A stretch of 64,000 bases of DNA from Chloroflexota bacterium (GCA_026710825.1 JAPOQH010000116.1:62001-126000), one strand, 5' to 3'. Numbered from the stretch's first letter, positions 17,042 through 26,469 are shown. Notes: generated by a model from the sequence alone, not told the origin. Translations and numbers: made by a program.

Positions 17042-17150
17042 GGTCGCTACACCCTACACGTGCTTGTGAATCGGCACCGTTGCCTCGCTAATCGGGGAAA
17101 CGCAACACCGCAGTGGATGGTATCCGAACACCCCGACGGTGTCAAAACGG

Positions 17151-17603
17151 TCAACTTGCCGGCATGCCTTCATCAAACGCGGCGGAGTGCCGCTTGATGT
17201 CTATCACCGGCGACCCGTCCTGCGCGTCAAGTTCAGTCACTCCCAGGATGCCCTCGCCCGTGCTCTCATCCACGCCTACCGACTCAATTCGGGCGACCGT
17301 AGCCGCGATAAAATTGGGCCGATACTGGCTGCGCGTCGCAAACACCCCACGAATGGGATTGGCCGGGTTGTGCCCCGGGTGCAATTGCAGTTCGTATCCC
17401 GTGGCGACCGCGCGATGCAGCACGAACAGCGTCAGTATGCGATCACCCGGTTCCAGCCCCATCAGGCCGTCCGCAAACTCTGGATACACCACGATTGTCG
17501 ACGGTTCGCTGCGCATGTCCTCCGACGGCGCGTAACTGTCGAACCCGCTACGCACGTACCCGATGGGCACAACATCGACGGATTTCCGCGCCCAGTCCCC
17601 CAT
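17151..17603 (-). CDS. trmO: TrmO-like tRNA m6t6A37 methyltransferase (TsaA/YaeB family)
   Basis: A 150-residue protein of the TsaA-like beta-barrel family, whose characterised member TrmO methylates N6 of t6A37 in threonine tRNA using S-adenosylmethionine. Family motifs are VVPIGYVRSGF at the start, IVVYPEFADGLMGLEPGDRILTLFVLHRA, HPGHNPANPIRGVFATRSQYRPNFIAATVARIE and LDAQDGSPVIDIKRH. The length fits the stand-alone domain; E. coli TrmO has an additional C-terminal domain that is missing here. It starts six bases after the stop of the alpha/beta hydrolase gene, indicating one transcript. Confidence 0.75.
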   Translation of the reverse strand: MGDWARKSVDVVPIGYVRSGFDSYAPSEDMRSEPSTIVVYPEFADGLMGLEPGDRILTLFVLHRAVATGYELQLHPGHNPANPIRGVFATRSQYRPNFIAATVARIESVGVDESTGEGILGVTELDAQDGSPVIDIKRHSAAFDEGMPAS

Positions 17604-17609
17604 GCCGGG

Positions 17610-18491
17610 TTAGTCGGCCGCCGCCGCTGACACGCCCGCCGTGGACAGCGACGCCAGCCAGTTGAGCACGGCCGTGCCCGCCTCCGGCATCATGTTGGTC
17701 AGCGAATGGTTGCCGCCCTCCAACACCAGATACTCCGCGCTTGGGCTGTTGACCGCTGCGGTGATCATATCCTGCGGCACGTCCAGCAGCCGTGTGTGGG
17801 TTTCCAGCGATCCTGACAGCACGAACAGCGGCACCCGTATTTGTGGGGAGTGCTGAATCACGTTGTAGCGTTCCGATGGGCCGTGCTTGTCCAGGTATGC
17901 GGCTGCCGAGAACACTTCCTTGATCGGAAAGTCCACGTAGAACAGGTCCAGTGCCCGCCCCTCGGCTTCCATCCGGTCCGCTGTCTCGAGGTTGCTGCGG
18001 AATTCTTCCGCATCCTCCGACTCCATGTAGTACGAGCAGGACAGCCGCACCGGCGAAACGGGGATCACCGCCGCCACACGGGGGTCGTCCTCGACCGAAG
18101 CATAGTAAGCGACCTTCACGGCCCCCATGCTGTGCCCCAGGATCCCGATGCGCTGGTATCCGAGGCTCGACAGATAGTCGATGCCCGCCCTCAGATCCTG
18201 CCGTCCGGTATCCAAAATTTCGTACGCATTCCCCTCGGCCACTCCGCTTTGCCGGTCCACCCACACCGTGTCGTGGCCGCGGGTGTTCAGCGCCAGTGCT
18301 CCGTAGCCCTGGTTCCGTAGATCGTTGGCCATGTTGGCGGTGGCCGCCGTATAGAAAGCCCGCCCGGAACCGTGGATGCACAGCACCGCGTCAATCGGTC
18401 CGGCGGGTTCGCTGCCAGGGGCCGGTTCAAAATACGCCCCGTCCAGTTCCACTCCGTCGGGGGCTTTGATGCGAATCAAGTCGACCAGCAT
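17610..18491 (-). CDS. Alpha/beta hydrolase
   Basis: A 293-residue cytosolic alpha/beta-hydrolase. The nucleophile elbow is GILGHSMGAVK, the oxyanion region is VLCIHGSGRAFYT, and the C-terminal catalytic His is in LEGGNHSLTNMM. An acid residue preceding this His is in VLSGSLETHTRLLD. The ATG at 18491 has GGGAGGA upstream and begins the fold (MLVDLIRIKAPDGVELDGAYF). A longer in-frame reading would overlap the cytochrome c gene 41 bases upstream and lacks family similarity. It follows the cytochrome oxidase operon on the same strand, but a functional link is not evident. Confidence 0.82.
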   Translation of the reverse strand: MLVDLIRIKAPDGVELDGAYFEPAPGSEPAGPIDAVLCIHGSGRAFYTAATANMANDLRNQGYGALALNTRGHDTVWVDRQSGVAEGNAYEILDTGRQDLRAGIDYLSSLGYQRIGILGHSMGAVKVAYYASVEDDPRVAAVIPVSPVRLSCSYYMESEDAEEFRSNLETADRMEAEGRALDLFYVDFPIKEVFSAAAYLDKHGPSERYNVIQHSPQIRVPLFVLSGSLETHTRLLDVPQDMITAAVNSPSAEYLVLEGGNHSLTNMMPEAGTAVLNWLASLSTAGVSAAAAD

Positions 18492-18532
18492 GGGGTAATC
18501 CTCCCATTTTGAGGGTTTCCGATACCGGCATA

Positions 18533-19027
18533 TTACCTTTGTTGCAGCAGGAATGCCACCAACGCATCCACGTCGGCATCCGAAAGCACAATGGTGTTCA
18601 TCACGCTCAGCATCAGGTTGCAATCGGTATCAGGCACCGTGAAGGCGCAGGAATCAACGATCGATTCCCGCAGGTACTGCTCCGCCGTGTATCCCGCAAT
18701 CCGGCTTTCCGACACCGTCCCGATGCCATCCAATTCGGGCCCCAGCACGCCGTGCGTTAACCCGTCTATCTTGTGGCAGGCCGCGCAACCGGCGACACCC
18801 GTGAACAACTCCTGGCCCTGCGCCACTGCATCGGCGCTGATGTCCACGTCCGGAGCCGCGCTTCGCGTCGATTCAACCGGGGTGGGTGCCGACGCCCCAA
18901 CGGTCGGAGCCGGCGCAATCGATGTCGGCGCGTTGGAAGCGGCGCTATCGGTAACGCCGCCGCTGCATCCAACAGCGGCGGCGAAAATACCGCACAGAAC
19001 GGTGAGCGCCAGGATCTGCCGGCGCAT
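18533..19027 (-). CDS. Lipoprotein c-type cytochrome
   Basis: A 164-residue secreted monohaem cytochrome c. A signal segment ends in a lipobox with Cys21 (AAAVGC), predicting a lipid anchor on the outer face of the membrane. A Pro/Ala/Thr-rich linker of about 45 residues follows, then the haem site CAACH at 81-85. A Met near the C-terminus (NLMLSVMNTIVLSDADVDALVAFLLQQR) is the likely sixth ligand. Its cytochrome domain is clearly paralogous to the one fused to subunit IV directly upstream (shared VLGPxLDGIG, RIxGY and NLMLS). It is the last gene of the oxidase operon, eight bases after the preceding stop. Confidence 0.85.
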   Translation of the reverse strand: MRRQILALTVLCGIFAAAVGCSGGVTDSAASNAPTSIAPAPTVGASAPTPVESTRSAAPDVDISADAVAQGQELFTGVAGCAACHKIDGLTHGVLGPELDGIGTVSESRIAGYTAEQYLRESIVDSCAFTVPDTDCNLMLSVMNTIVLSDADVDALVAFLLQQR

Positions 19028-19035
19028 CGGGGTCC

Positions 19036-19887
19036 CTACTGCAGGCTCAGAAGGTATTCCACCAGGGCCTCTATGTCCTCATCAGACAGGGAGGGCAGCA
19101 CCCCAGCCATCGTGGACAGCATCAGGTTGCCGTCGTAGTCCTGCGAAAGTCCGTCCGCCGTGCCGGCAGCGTAGGCGTCCGGCTCCAGTATCGATTCGAG
19201 GATGTATTCCTCCGCGGAATATCCTGGTATCCGGTTGGCCGAAGCGGAACCGATGCCATCCAAAGGCGGACCCAACACCCCCTGCGCGACACCTGAAATG
19301 GTGTGGCAGGAAGAGCACGCCGCCGCGCCCACGAACAACGCTTGGCCGGGAGACGAAGCGACTGCTGCGCCGGGTGCTGCCGGTTGCGGGCAAGCGCCCA
19401 CCGGGCAGGGCGTCGGAATCACCAGCGCTTCGAAATGATGCTCCTCTTCGGCAGCATGATGGACAAACGGCTCTTGTCGGTTTTCAGAGAAAGCACGCGG
19501 CGTCGGCCGCAGTACGCCAAACAGCACCACCAGCGACAATGCTACTACCAGTCCCAAGATCAGACCGGCGACAAATATCTGCCACAACAGCGGGTGCTCG
19601 AACTTCAGGTGCATGAAGAACGCCACAACGCAGAAGAACTTGATCACCGAAAGGATCACCAGCGGCGCTATGACTACGCTCGAGCCTTGCAGGCCCTCGG
19701 GTACGATGATCAGGAATTCGACCAGCGTGATGATCCCCAGGAAAATCGCCAACCAGCCGTACTGCTTCAGGCCGCCATGCACCCCTTCCGGAACGTGCCC
19801 GAAGAAGAACCGCTTCATGCCAGCGTCCTCGTGTCCGCCGTGCTCGTCGTGCGGCAGCGCGCCTTCGTGGCCGGGGTTAGTGCTCAT
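19036..19887 (-). CDS. ctaF: Cytochrome oxidase subunit IV-like protein fused to cytochrome c
   Basis: A 283-residue two-part protein. Residues 43-125 hold three membrane helices with FFCVVAFFMHLKFEHPLLW, the pattern of prokaryotic cytochrome oxidase subunit IV (COX4_pro/CtaF). A charged linker with CPVGACPQP follows, then a cytochrome c domain with haem motif CSSCH at 191-195 and C-terminal SDEDIEALVEYLLSLQ. The helix count should place the cytochrome domain on the outer side, where it could pass electrons to the CuA site of subunit II. The ATG at 19887 follows AGGAGG. The fused haem domain is not part of the usual subunit IV, which is near 100 residues. Confidence 0.82.
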   Translation of the reverse strand: MSTNPGHEGALPHDEHGGHEDAGMKRFFFGHVPEGVHGGLKQYGWLAIFLGIITLVEFLIIVPEGLQGSSVVIAPLVILSVIKFFCVVAFFMHLKFEHPLLWQIFVAGLILGLVVALSLVVLFGVLRPTPRAFSENRQEPFVHHAAEEEHHFEALVIPTPCPVGACPQPAAPGAAVASSPGQALFVGAAACSSCHTISGVAQGVLGPPLDGIGSASANRIPGYSAEEYILESILEPDAYAAGTADGLSQDYDGNLMLSTMAGVLPSLSDEDIEALVEYLLSLQ

Positions 19888-19946
19888 TGCGTGAGTGCCT
19901 CCTGGGAACCTGCAAACGTCGTTCGGTAATGGGTCTCACACCCGAT

Positions 19947-20651
19947 CTACATGATCGTGGCGGTAATCCACTGCCAGCCTTGTACCGCCGCATGCTCCAC
20001 CTCTGGGCCGGCGTCGAACCCACCAATCAGGTACAGCAACGTGAAAATCACGATCCAGACGATGTCGACGAAGTGCCAGTAGAGCCCTGCGATGTCGACG
20101 TCCAGACCCGATGGCCGCCCGGCCGGGTTCCGCATCGCGATAATCGTCAGGCACAGCAGCCAGAACAGACCCAGCGTGACGTGCGCGCCGTGGAATCCGG
20201 TCAACGTGAAGAACGTGCTGCTGAATAGGTTGGTTTCGTAGCGCAGTCCTTCAATACGGAACAGGTTGAACTCATAAACCTGGAAACCAATAAAAATCGC
20301 CCCCAGGATGATGGTCGCTATCAACCACTGGACCAGCCGTTTCTGGTTGCCGTTGCGGGCCGCGGCCACTCCCATGACCATCGCGAATGAGCTCATCAGA
20401 AGTACGAACGTGCTGATGGTGGTGATGGGGACGTCGATGATGTCCTTCGGGTAGGGTCCCACCACGCTCTGGCCCCGATACACCATGTAGGTGGCGATCA
20501 GCGAACCGAAGAACAGGCAGTCCGAACCCAGGAACACCCACATCAGGAGCTTCCGGTGATTTATGCCGGTGGTGGTTTCCTCCTCGTGCTCGGGAGGATG
20601 CGCCGACGGCTCGTGGGCCGGCGGGGCATGAGTCGTATCTACGTGGGCCAA
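19947..20651 (-). CDS. ctaE: Cytochrome c oxidase subunit III
   Basis: A 234-residue integral membrane protein with five clear helices after a His/Pro/Glu-rich N-terminal tail. Subunit III features include LLMWVFLGSDCLFFGSLIATY, GFHGAHVTLGLFWLL and AGLYWHFVDIVWIVIFTLLYLIGG, the last being the standard C-terminal signature. Its role is in stabilising the catalytic core and proton uptake. The start appears to be a TTG at 20651 with AGGAGG five bases upstream; no ATG lies nearby in frame before the conserved part. It sits between ctaD and the subunit IV fusion. Confidence 0.93.
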   Translation of the reverse strand: MAHVDTTHAPPAHEPSAHPPEHEEETTTGINHRKLLMWVFLGSDCLFFGSLIATYMVYRGQSVVGPYPKDIIDVPITTISTFVLLMSSFAMVMGVAAARNGNQKRLVQWLIATIILGAIFIGFQVYEFNLFRIEGLRYETNLFSSTFFTLTGFHGAHVTLGLFWLLCLTIIAMRNPAGRPSGLDVDIAGLYWHFVDIVWIVIFTLLYLIGGFDAGPEVEHAAVQGWQWITATIM

Positions 20652-20711
20652 CGGGCGCCTCCTGATTGCGACTGTTTACGGGTTAGCCGGAGACAATTCA
20701 ACGGGCGCGGC

Positions 20712-22583
20712 TTAGTGGTGCTCGCCGCTTTCGTGGTGTTCCTCTGCGGCAGGCTCGTTGGACCATCCAATCACGCCGATGACCGTAATGATTCCGCCGA
20801 TAAAGCACACCGGGAACCTGATGTAGTCCCAGCCAACGTCGATGAGGAATCCCCCTGCCAGCCAGGCCACCCCGAAAGCGGTAACCAGCGGCCAGTATGA
20901 CGGGCTCGGCAGGTGGATCGTCGAGGAATCTACGTGCGCTTCGCCTTCCACGGTCTCCCCGCGGGCGGCCGCCTCCCGCTTCGTGATCCAGTAAGCATCC
21001 TGGCCCTTGACCACCGGAATCTCTGCGAAGTTGTACACCGGCGGCGGCGATGAGATGCTCCACTCCAGCGTCGGTGCGTCCCACGGATCGTGACCGGCGG
21101 GTTCGCCCTTCTTGAGGCTGCGGAAGAAGTTGTGGATGAACACCAGCAGGCTGATCACTATGATGAAGTAACCGATCGTGGCCAGCAGGTTCATGCCTTC
21201 CCAGCCGAACCCCTCGGCGTAGGTGTAAATCCGTCGTGGCATACCGTTCAGGCCGGCGTAGTGCATCGGGAAGAACGTCAGGTTCATTCCCACGAACATC
21301 AGCCAGAAATGCACCTTACCCAGCATTTCGTGGTACATCTTGCCCGTAATCTTGGGATACCAATAGTAGATCCCGGCGAAGATGCCGAATATCGCGCCGC
21401 CAAACAGCACGTAGTGAATGTGCGCAATGATGTAGTAGGTATCCTGCTGCTGGAAGTCCGAAGGCGACACCGCGTGCGACACTCCCGACAGTCCGCCTAC
21501 AATAAACAGCGCCACGAACCCGATCGCCATCAGCATCGGCGTCCTCAGGTCGATTGAGCCCTGCCACATCGTGCCGATCCAGTTGAATATCTTCACTCCG
21601 GTGGGCACCGCGATCAACATCGTAGTGATTGTGAACACCGAGTTGGCGATTGGCCCCAGCCCCACGGTGAACATGTGGTGGCTCCACACCGCCCAGCTCA
21701 TGATCGCGATGACAATTCCTGAGAACACGACCACCGGGTACCCGAATAGTGGCTTCCGGCTGAATGTCGGAATAATCTCCGAGACCACACCCATCGCCGG
21801 CAGAATCAGGATGTACACCTCAGGGTGTCCAAACAGCCAGAACAAGTGCTGCCAGAGGATGGGGTCCCCACCGGCGGAGGTATTGAAGAAGTTGGCGCCA
21901 AACTGCCGGTCCGCCGTCAACTCAATCAACGCTACCGTGATGATTGGGAACGCCAGCACCAGCAGGATGCTCGTCACCAGCGTCATCCAGACGAACACCG
22001 GCATCCGCATCAGGGACATCCCCGGCGCGCGCATGTTGATGATCGTAACGATGAAGTTGAAACCGGCCGCCAGCGAGGCAATACCCAGGACCTGCAGGCT
22101 CAGCGCCCAGAAGTCCAGGCCCTTGCTCAGGCTGTAAGGCGCCGAGGTCAGGTTCGCGTAAGAGAACCAACCCGCATCCGGTACTTGCCCGATCAGGAAT
22201 CCGGCGTGCATCAGCAGTGCGCCGAACAGGAACGTCCAGTAGGAGAATGCATTAAGTCGTGGGAACGCCACGTCCCGCGCCCCGATCATCAGCGGTATCA
22301 GGAAGTTGAAGAACGTCGCTCCGAACGGCATGATCGCCATGAACACCATGGTCGTGCCATGCATCGTGAACATCGCGTTGAACCAGTCTGGCGACACCAG
22401 CGATGCGTCCGACGTGGCCAACTGCAGACGCATGATGCCCGCCTCTATTCCTCCAATCAGGAAGAATATAAACGCGGAAAAACCGTACAACGCACCGATG
22501 CGCTTGTGGTCAACCGTAGTCAGCCAGCTCCACAAGCCGGTGTAGGTACTGGGGCGGGGTATCACGCCGGTGATGGTTACCAT
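20712..22583 (-). CDS. ctaD: Cytochrome c oxidase subunit I (aa3-type)
   Basis: Catalytic subunit of the terminal oxidase, 623 residues. Haem and CuB ligands are visible: His75 in MHGTTMVF, His253 and Tyr257 in FGHPEVYIL, His302-His303 in SHHMFTVG, and the haem ligands in IAHIHYVLFGG. Glu255 in HPEVY marks a type A oxidase with a D-channel Glu. The C-terminal extension of about 100 residues has additional hydrophobic helices (YWPLVTAFGVAWLAGGFLI, VCFIGGIITVIGVIGW) and an acidic His-rich tail, similar to long Gram-positive-type CtaD. The ATG at 22583 follows GGAGGAACTGAGACA. Confidence 0.96.
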   Translation of the reverse strand: MVTITGVIPRPSTYTGLWSWLTTVDHKRIGALYGFSAFIFFLIGGIEAGIMRLQLATSDASLVSPDWFNAMFTMHGTTMVFMAIMPFGATFFNFLIPLMIGARDVAFPRLNAFSYWTFLFGALLMHAGFLIGQVPDAGWFSYANLTSAPYSLSKGLDFWALSLQVLGIASLAAGFNFIVTIINMRAPGMSLMRMPVFVWMTLVTSILLVLAFPIITVALIELTADRQFGANFFNTSAGGDPILWQHLFWLFGHPEVYILILPAMGVVSEIIPTFSRKPLFGYPVVVFSGIVIAIMSWAVWSHHMFTVGLGPIANSVFTITTMLIAVPTGVKIFNWIGTMWQGSIDLRTPMLMAIGFVALFIVGGLSGVSHAVSPSDFQQQDTYYIIAHIHYVLFGGAIFGIFAGIYYWYPKITGKMYHEMLGKVHFWLMFVGMNLTFFPMHYAGLNGMPRRIYTYAEGFGWEGMNLLATIGYFIIVISLLVFIHNFFRSLKKGEPAGHDPWDAPTLEWSISSPPPVYNFAEIPVVKGQDAYWITKREAAARGETVEGEAHVDSSTIHLPSPSYWPLVTAFGVAWLAGGFLIDVGWDYIRFPVCFIGGIITVIGVIGWSNEPAAEEHHESGEHH

Positions 22584-22673
22584 TGTCTCAGTTCCTCCGC
22601 TGCAGCGCGGTCCTTACGGCCGTGGCCATGCGTTAGCGGTGTTTTTGTTCTGTCTGGTTATTCTACCCGACGA

Positions 22674-24008
22674 CTACTTTTGCGCCATCAGGTATTCGAC
22701 CAAATCGCTCAACTGGTCCTCGGTTAGGTCGGCCCTGTGGTCCAGCCGGGTCTGGTAGATCGCGGCCAATTCAGACATCCGGTTGCCGGGCTTGATATCG
22801 TCGGGGTTGCGGAGCCATTGCCGCAGGGTCTCCCGGTTGAGGTCAACCAGTCCTGCCCCAATGGTCGTACGCGCGCCCAGGTCAGTCAGATTGGGGGCCG
22901 CGAACGCCGTTGGCGGTTCCTCGCCGGCCCTTACGTCTGCCAGTCTTTCATCCCCTGACTTCTGGAGCCACTCGGTGTAGGCGATGAACGTCTTCATCCG
23001 TGCGAGCTGCACGCCGTCGCCGACCTCATTCACGATGTCAGCTGACCCCACCGTATGACAGGTGACGCACTGCCCGTCGCCCAGGAATACCAGTTGCCCC
23101 GCCGAAGCCTCGGCCGACATCGGTTCTGCCAATTCGCCACCCCAGCCGTCAACCCATGCTCTGTATTCGACATCAGGCAGGGCATGTACGCGGAATTTCA
23201 TCTGGGCGTGCGCTGTCCCACAGAACTCTGCGCATTGGCCGTAGTACATTCCGACATCCTCGGCAAGGAACCACATCTGGTTGTTCCGCGTGGGCACCAC
23301 GTCCTGCTTGCCGGCAAGTTTGGGAATCCAGAAGCTGTGGATCACGTCGTCGCTCTTCAGAGTCATGATGACGGGCCTGTCCACCGGAATCCGCATTTCG
23401 TTCGCGGTCGTGATCAGTTCCTGGCCTTCCAGGTCTGGATTAGCATCCTCGTAGCGGAACTCCCACCACCATTGATGACCGATCGCCTCTACGTGCAGCG
23501 GCTCCTTGCCCTCGGCGCGGGCCAGCGCCACGGCCTCTCCGGGTTCAAGCTTGAACAGGACGATCACGGACCAGATGCCCAGGCCCAGGATCAATATCGT
23601 CGGGACGATGGTCCAGGCGATCTCCAGCGGCGTGTGTCCATGAGTCTGCGGAGGCAGCGGATCGCCGGGCTTCCGGCGGTAACGGATGGCCGCGTACAGC
23701 AACGCACCCTCCACCAACACAAACACCGCCACCATGGTCCACAGCAGCACATTGAAGAGGAGCAACTGCTCCCGGGCGACCGGGCCGTGTACGCCGAACG
23801 TGGACTGGGGGGCATCAGCGTCGCAGCCTATGGCCGCCAGCGCCAGCAGAACGCCTAGCAGCGCCAGGGCCACCAATGGGCCCCGACCTGTGCGACGAGT
23901 GGGAGAATCAGAGGGGCTGCTCACCGGGATGTCACGCTTTGGCTCTGCATCAAAGGCTGTATTCGAGTTGGTCGGTGAGTCTTTCTCAGAGAAGGGCAGC
24001 AGCCCCAT
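22674..24008 (-). CDS. ctaC: Cytochrome c oxidase subunit II with fused cytochrome c domain (caa3-type)
   Basis: A 444-residue subunit II. A hydrophobic segment ends in Cys62 (LALAAIGC), likely a lipobox. Two membrane helices follow at about 82-110 and 132-155, then the CuA domain with His224, Cys259, Glu261, Cys263, His267 and Met270 (GQCAEFCGTAHAQM). A C-terminal cytochrome c domain has CVTCH at 314-318, and Met-containing GNRMSELAAIY. This makes a caa3 oxidase. The ATG at 24008 has only a weak ribosome site and leaves an unusually long 43-residue polar stretch before the signal helix, so the true start is uncertain. Confidence 0.93.
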   Translation of the reverse strand: MGLLPFSEKDSPTNSNTAFDAEPKRDIPVSSPSDSPTRRTGRGPLVALALLGVLLALAAIGCDADAPQSTFGVHGPVAREQLLLFNVLLWTMVAVFVLVEGALLYAAIRYRRKPGDPLPPQTHGHTPLEIAWTIVPTILILGLGIWSVIVLFKLEPGEAVALARAEGKEPLHVEAIGHQWWWEFRYEDANPDLEGQELITTANEMRIPVDRPVIMTLKSDDVIHSFWIPKLAGKQDVVPTRNNQMWFLAEDVGMYYGQCAEFCGTAHAQMKFRVHALPDVEYRAWVDGWGGELAEPMSAEASAGQLVFLGDGQCVTCHTVGSADIVNEVGDGVQLARMKTFIAYTEWLQKSGDERLADVRAGEEPPTAFAAPNLTDLGARTTIGAGLVDLNRETLRQWLRNPDDIKPGNRMSELAAIYQTRLDHRADLTEDQLSDLVEYLMAQK

Positions 24009-24354
24009 CGTGAACCCCCGGATACGGCGTGATCGCAGCGGACGCCGTATGTGCAAAATTTCACTAGCGGCGGTTACCATAGCATACGCACCTATGCCTG
24101 TCAATTTGACTTTACCCACTTTTTGCGATGCTAGGGATGGTGAATTATTCGCCATTCGTGGCACGGACGCGTCGCGCAATTGCCCGTCAAAGGCAACTCT
24201 CCAGCCGCCAGGATTATGCTGATTTCTGGCCCCAAATTCCGCGCTCAAAATCATGGGACACGCCGGGTCTGTAAGCGCCGCAATCCGCCGGGTAATGCCG
24301 GCGAGCGCAGCCGATCGACGCCAACCCGGCAACAGCAAAACGCCCGCCGCAGAG
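24009..24354. other. Gap between ctaB and ctaC with no recognised gene
   Basis: Open on the minus strand as an extension of ctaC but with no family similarity and no strong start signal. It probably holds the ctaC promoter: GTATGCTATGG near 24070 is a weak -10 candidate. No stem-loop of note is seen. Confidence 0.4.
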
Positions 24355-25332
24355 CTAAATGGTTATGCCGAAGCTCGTGTCGATCACGCTGTCCACCATC
24401 ACCGCCACGAACAGCAATGCCAGGTAAGCCAGCGAATACAGGTAGGTCGCCTTGGCGCGACCCCGGCTATCCTCCCGCCACAACCTCCAGGCGAGCCAGA
24501 TGAACGGCGCGCCCAGAACCGCCGCTGATGCCAGGTAAATCAGCCCAACCTCCGGCAGCAGCGCGAACATCAAAGTGAGTCCCGTCAACGCTATCGAATA
24601 GAGGAATATATGCAGCGTTGTCTGCCCACGCGACGACACCACCGGCAGCATGGGAACACCAGCCTGCTCGTAGTCTCCTTGAATCAGCAGCGACAACGCC
24701 CAGAAATGCGGCGGAGTCCAGAAAAATATGATCGCGAAAAGGTACACCGCCGGCAGGTCCAGGCTGCCGGTTACCGCCACCCATCCCACCATCGGCGGAA
24801 CCGCTCCCGCCGCGCCGCCAATCACAATATTGCTCGGCGTCGTGCGCTTCAGCCAAATCGTGTACACGAACACGTAGAACAGGCTGGCGCACAGCGTCAA
24901 AATCGCCGCCAGCGGATTCACCAGCGTCGCCAGCAGCGCAAACGCCAGCACGTTCAGACCCACCCCGAACGCCAGGGCGTAGCGCGGCGACACCCGGTGC
25001 CCGGCCACCGGCCTCGCCCGGGTTCGCCGCATCTCCCGGTCAATATCCCGGTCCAGATGCTGGTTGATCGCGTTGGCGCCCCCTGATGCCAGGGACCCTC
25101 CTATCCAGACCCATGCCAGCATCACGAGCGACGGCAGCCCTTGCTCGGCCAGGAACATCCCACCGGCCGCCGTAACCAGCAGCAGCGAGATGATTTTCGG
25201 CTTGGTCAGCGCTAGGTAGTCTCGCGCCACCGACCCCATCGATTGCCGTTGCCGGCCAACCGCGTTGATCACCATCGTCGCCGTTTCCGGTACGTCGGCA
25301 TCGGGTCGGATCTCCGGCGCGTTCTCTGCCAT
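24355..25332 (-). CDS. ctaB: Protohaem IX farnesyltransferase (haem O synthase)
   Basis: A 325-residue polytopic membrane prenyltransferase that adds a farnesyl group to haem B to form haem O. The Asp-rich substrate motif appears as NAINQHLDRDIDREMRRTRARP, and the second conserved region is FAIIFFWTPPHFWALSL. About nine membrane helices are visible. The ATG at 25332 is one base after the ctaA stop, indicating tight coupling; a longer in-frame reading would overlap ctaA. The C-terminal helix ends YLALLFVAVMVDSVIDTSFGITI. It supplies the oxidase encoded immediately downstream. Confidence 0.93.
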   Translation of the reverse strand: MAENAPEIRPDADVPETATMVINAVGRQRQSMGSVARDYLALTKPKIISLLLVTAAGGMFLAEQGLPSLVMLAWVWIGGSLASGGANAINQHLDRDIDREMRRTRARPVAGHRVSPRYALAFGVGLNVLAFALLATLVNPLAAILTLCASLFYVFVYTIWLKRTTPSNIVIGGAAGAVPPMVGWVAVTGSLDLPAVYLFAIIFFWTPPHFWALSLLIQGDYEQAGVPMLPVVSSRGQTTLHIFLYSIALTGLTLMFALLPEVGLIYLASAAVLGAPFIWLAWRLWREDSRGRAKATYLYSLAYLALLFVAVMVDSVIDTSFGITI

Positions 25333-25333
25333 G

Positions 25334-26299
25334 TCAGTTCGCCGGCTCCGATGCGCGCGCTCCCCAGACCGTTCTGGCATTCAGGTACGCCACCATCGCC
25401 ATCCCGACGGCTGCGGCCCAAACCGCCGTCGCCGCGGTCAAATGCAGGGCCCGCCAGTGGGCTTGGAAATCAAGCCAGATCGTAAGCGCGCCAATCATCA
25501 CCTGCGCAATGAACGTTAATAGCGTCAGTCCTGCCAGCAATCGCAACGTATTGTCCCCACCCTTATTCGCGCCGCAACGCCATACCGCATATAGAAGGAG
25601 TATACCCAACACCAGCACGACATACCTGTGGAACATATGAATGGCGGTCAGATGGTGCATCGGGAACGCGGATCCTTGACACAATGGCCAGGTCACGCAC
25701 GCGCCCGTCGCACCCATCGCGGTAACCACCGCGCCCGATATGATCACCACATAAACCCCAACCGTCGCCGCAATCGCCCAACGATGCGACCCATCGCCCC
25801 TGACTTCGCTCACCCGCGCGATCGGCGTTCTGTAGGATGCGACCATCAGGAAGAGGCACACCGCCAGCAACGCTTCTGCCGTGCCCAGATGCAGGGCCAC
25901 TATCTCGCCGGGCAGGTGCGTCAGCACCGTAATTCCGCCCAGCAACCCTTGCACTATCAGCAGTGGAACCGAAATCACCCCGGGTACCCACACCCACCGG
26001 TCGTGTCGATATCGCAGCAGTGCGACGATTGCCGTCGCCAGGATCAGCGGACCCACGATGACCGACGCCACGAAGCGGTGCGTGTACTCGATGATCGCGG
26101 TGTATTCCAGCGGTGGCAGGACTTTTCCGTAGCACAGCGGCCAATCGGGACAGCCCAGGCCGGACTCAGTCACCCGTACCACTCCCCCGATGATCACCAG
26201 GATGAATACGCTGATCGCCGTTGCCGTCGACAACCCTTGCAGCCACGTAATGCGCCGCTTGGTGCGGCCGGGTTGTCCGGTTATGCCAATCGTTGCCAT
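25334..26299 (-). CDS. ctaA: Haem A synthase (COX15/CtaA)
   Basis: A 321-residue membrane protein that oxidises haem O to haem A. It shows eight hydrophobic helices and the conserved His residues of the family: EYTHRFVASVIVG, HLPGEIVALHLGTAEALL, HHLTAIHMFHRYVVLVLG and WRALHLTAATAVW. The N-terminal GGVVRVTESGLGCPDWPLCYG and the internal TGACVTWPLCQG are the two Cys-containing loops of CtaA. It is the first gene of the haem A/oxidase operon, running ctaA-ctaB-ctaC-ctaD-ctaE-subunit IV fusion-cytochrome c. Confidence 0.93.
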   Translation of the reverse strand: MATIGITGQPGRTKRRITWLQGLSTATAISVFILVIIGGVVRVTESGLGCPDWPLCYGKVLPPLEYTAIIEYTHRFVASVIVGPLILATAIVALLRYRHDRWVWVPGVISVPLLIVQGLLGGITVLTHLPGEIVALHLGTAEALLAVCLFLMVASYRTPIARVSEVRGDGSHRWAIAATVGVYVVIISGAVVTAMGATGACVTWPLCQGSAFPMHHLTAIHMFHRYVVLVLGILLLYAVWRCGANKGGDNTLRLLAGLTLLTFIAQVMIGALTIWLDFQAHWRALHLTAATAVWAAAVGMAMVAYLNARTVWGARASEPAN

Positions 26300-26469
26300 G
26301 AAGGTACGTAATAGCCCCCCGGAAACCTCATGTGTTCCAGGTCGCCGGGAAGAGCCGTCTTTAATGATAAAGCACGCGGGTTTGATTTGCTACAATCGCG
26401 CGTCCCTCCATCCCAATCCGGCCCCACATCAGGCCCCCTCTGAGACAATATCCGCACCGACGATCATCG

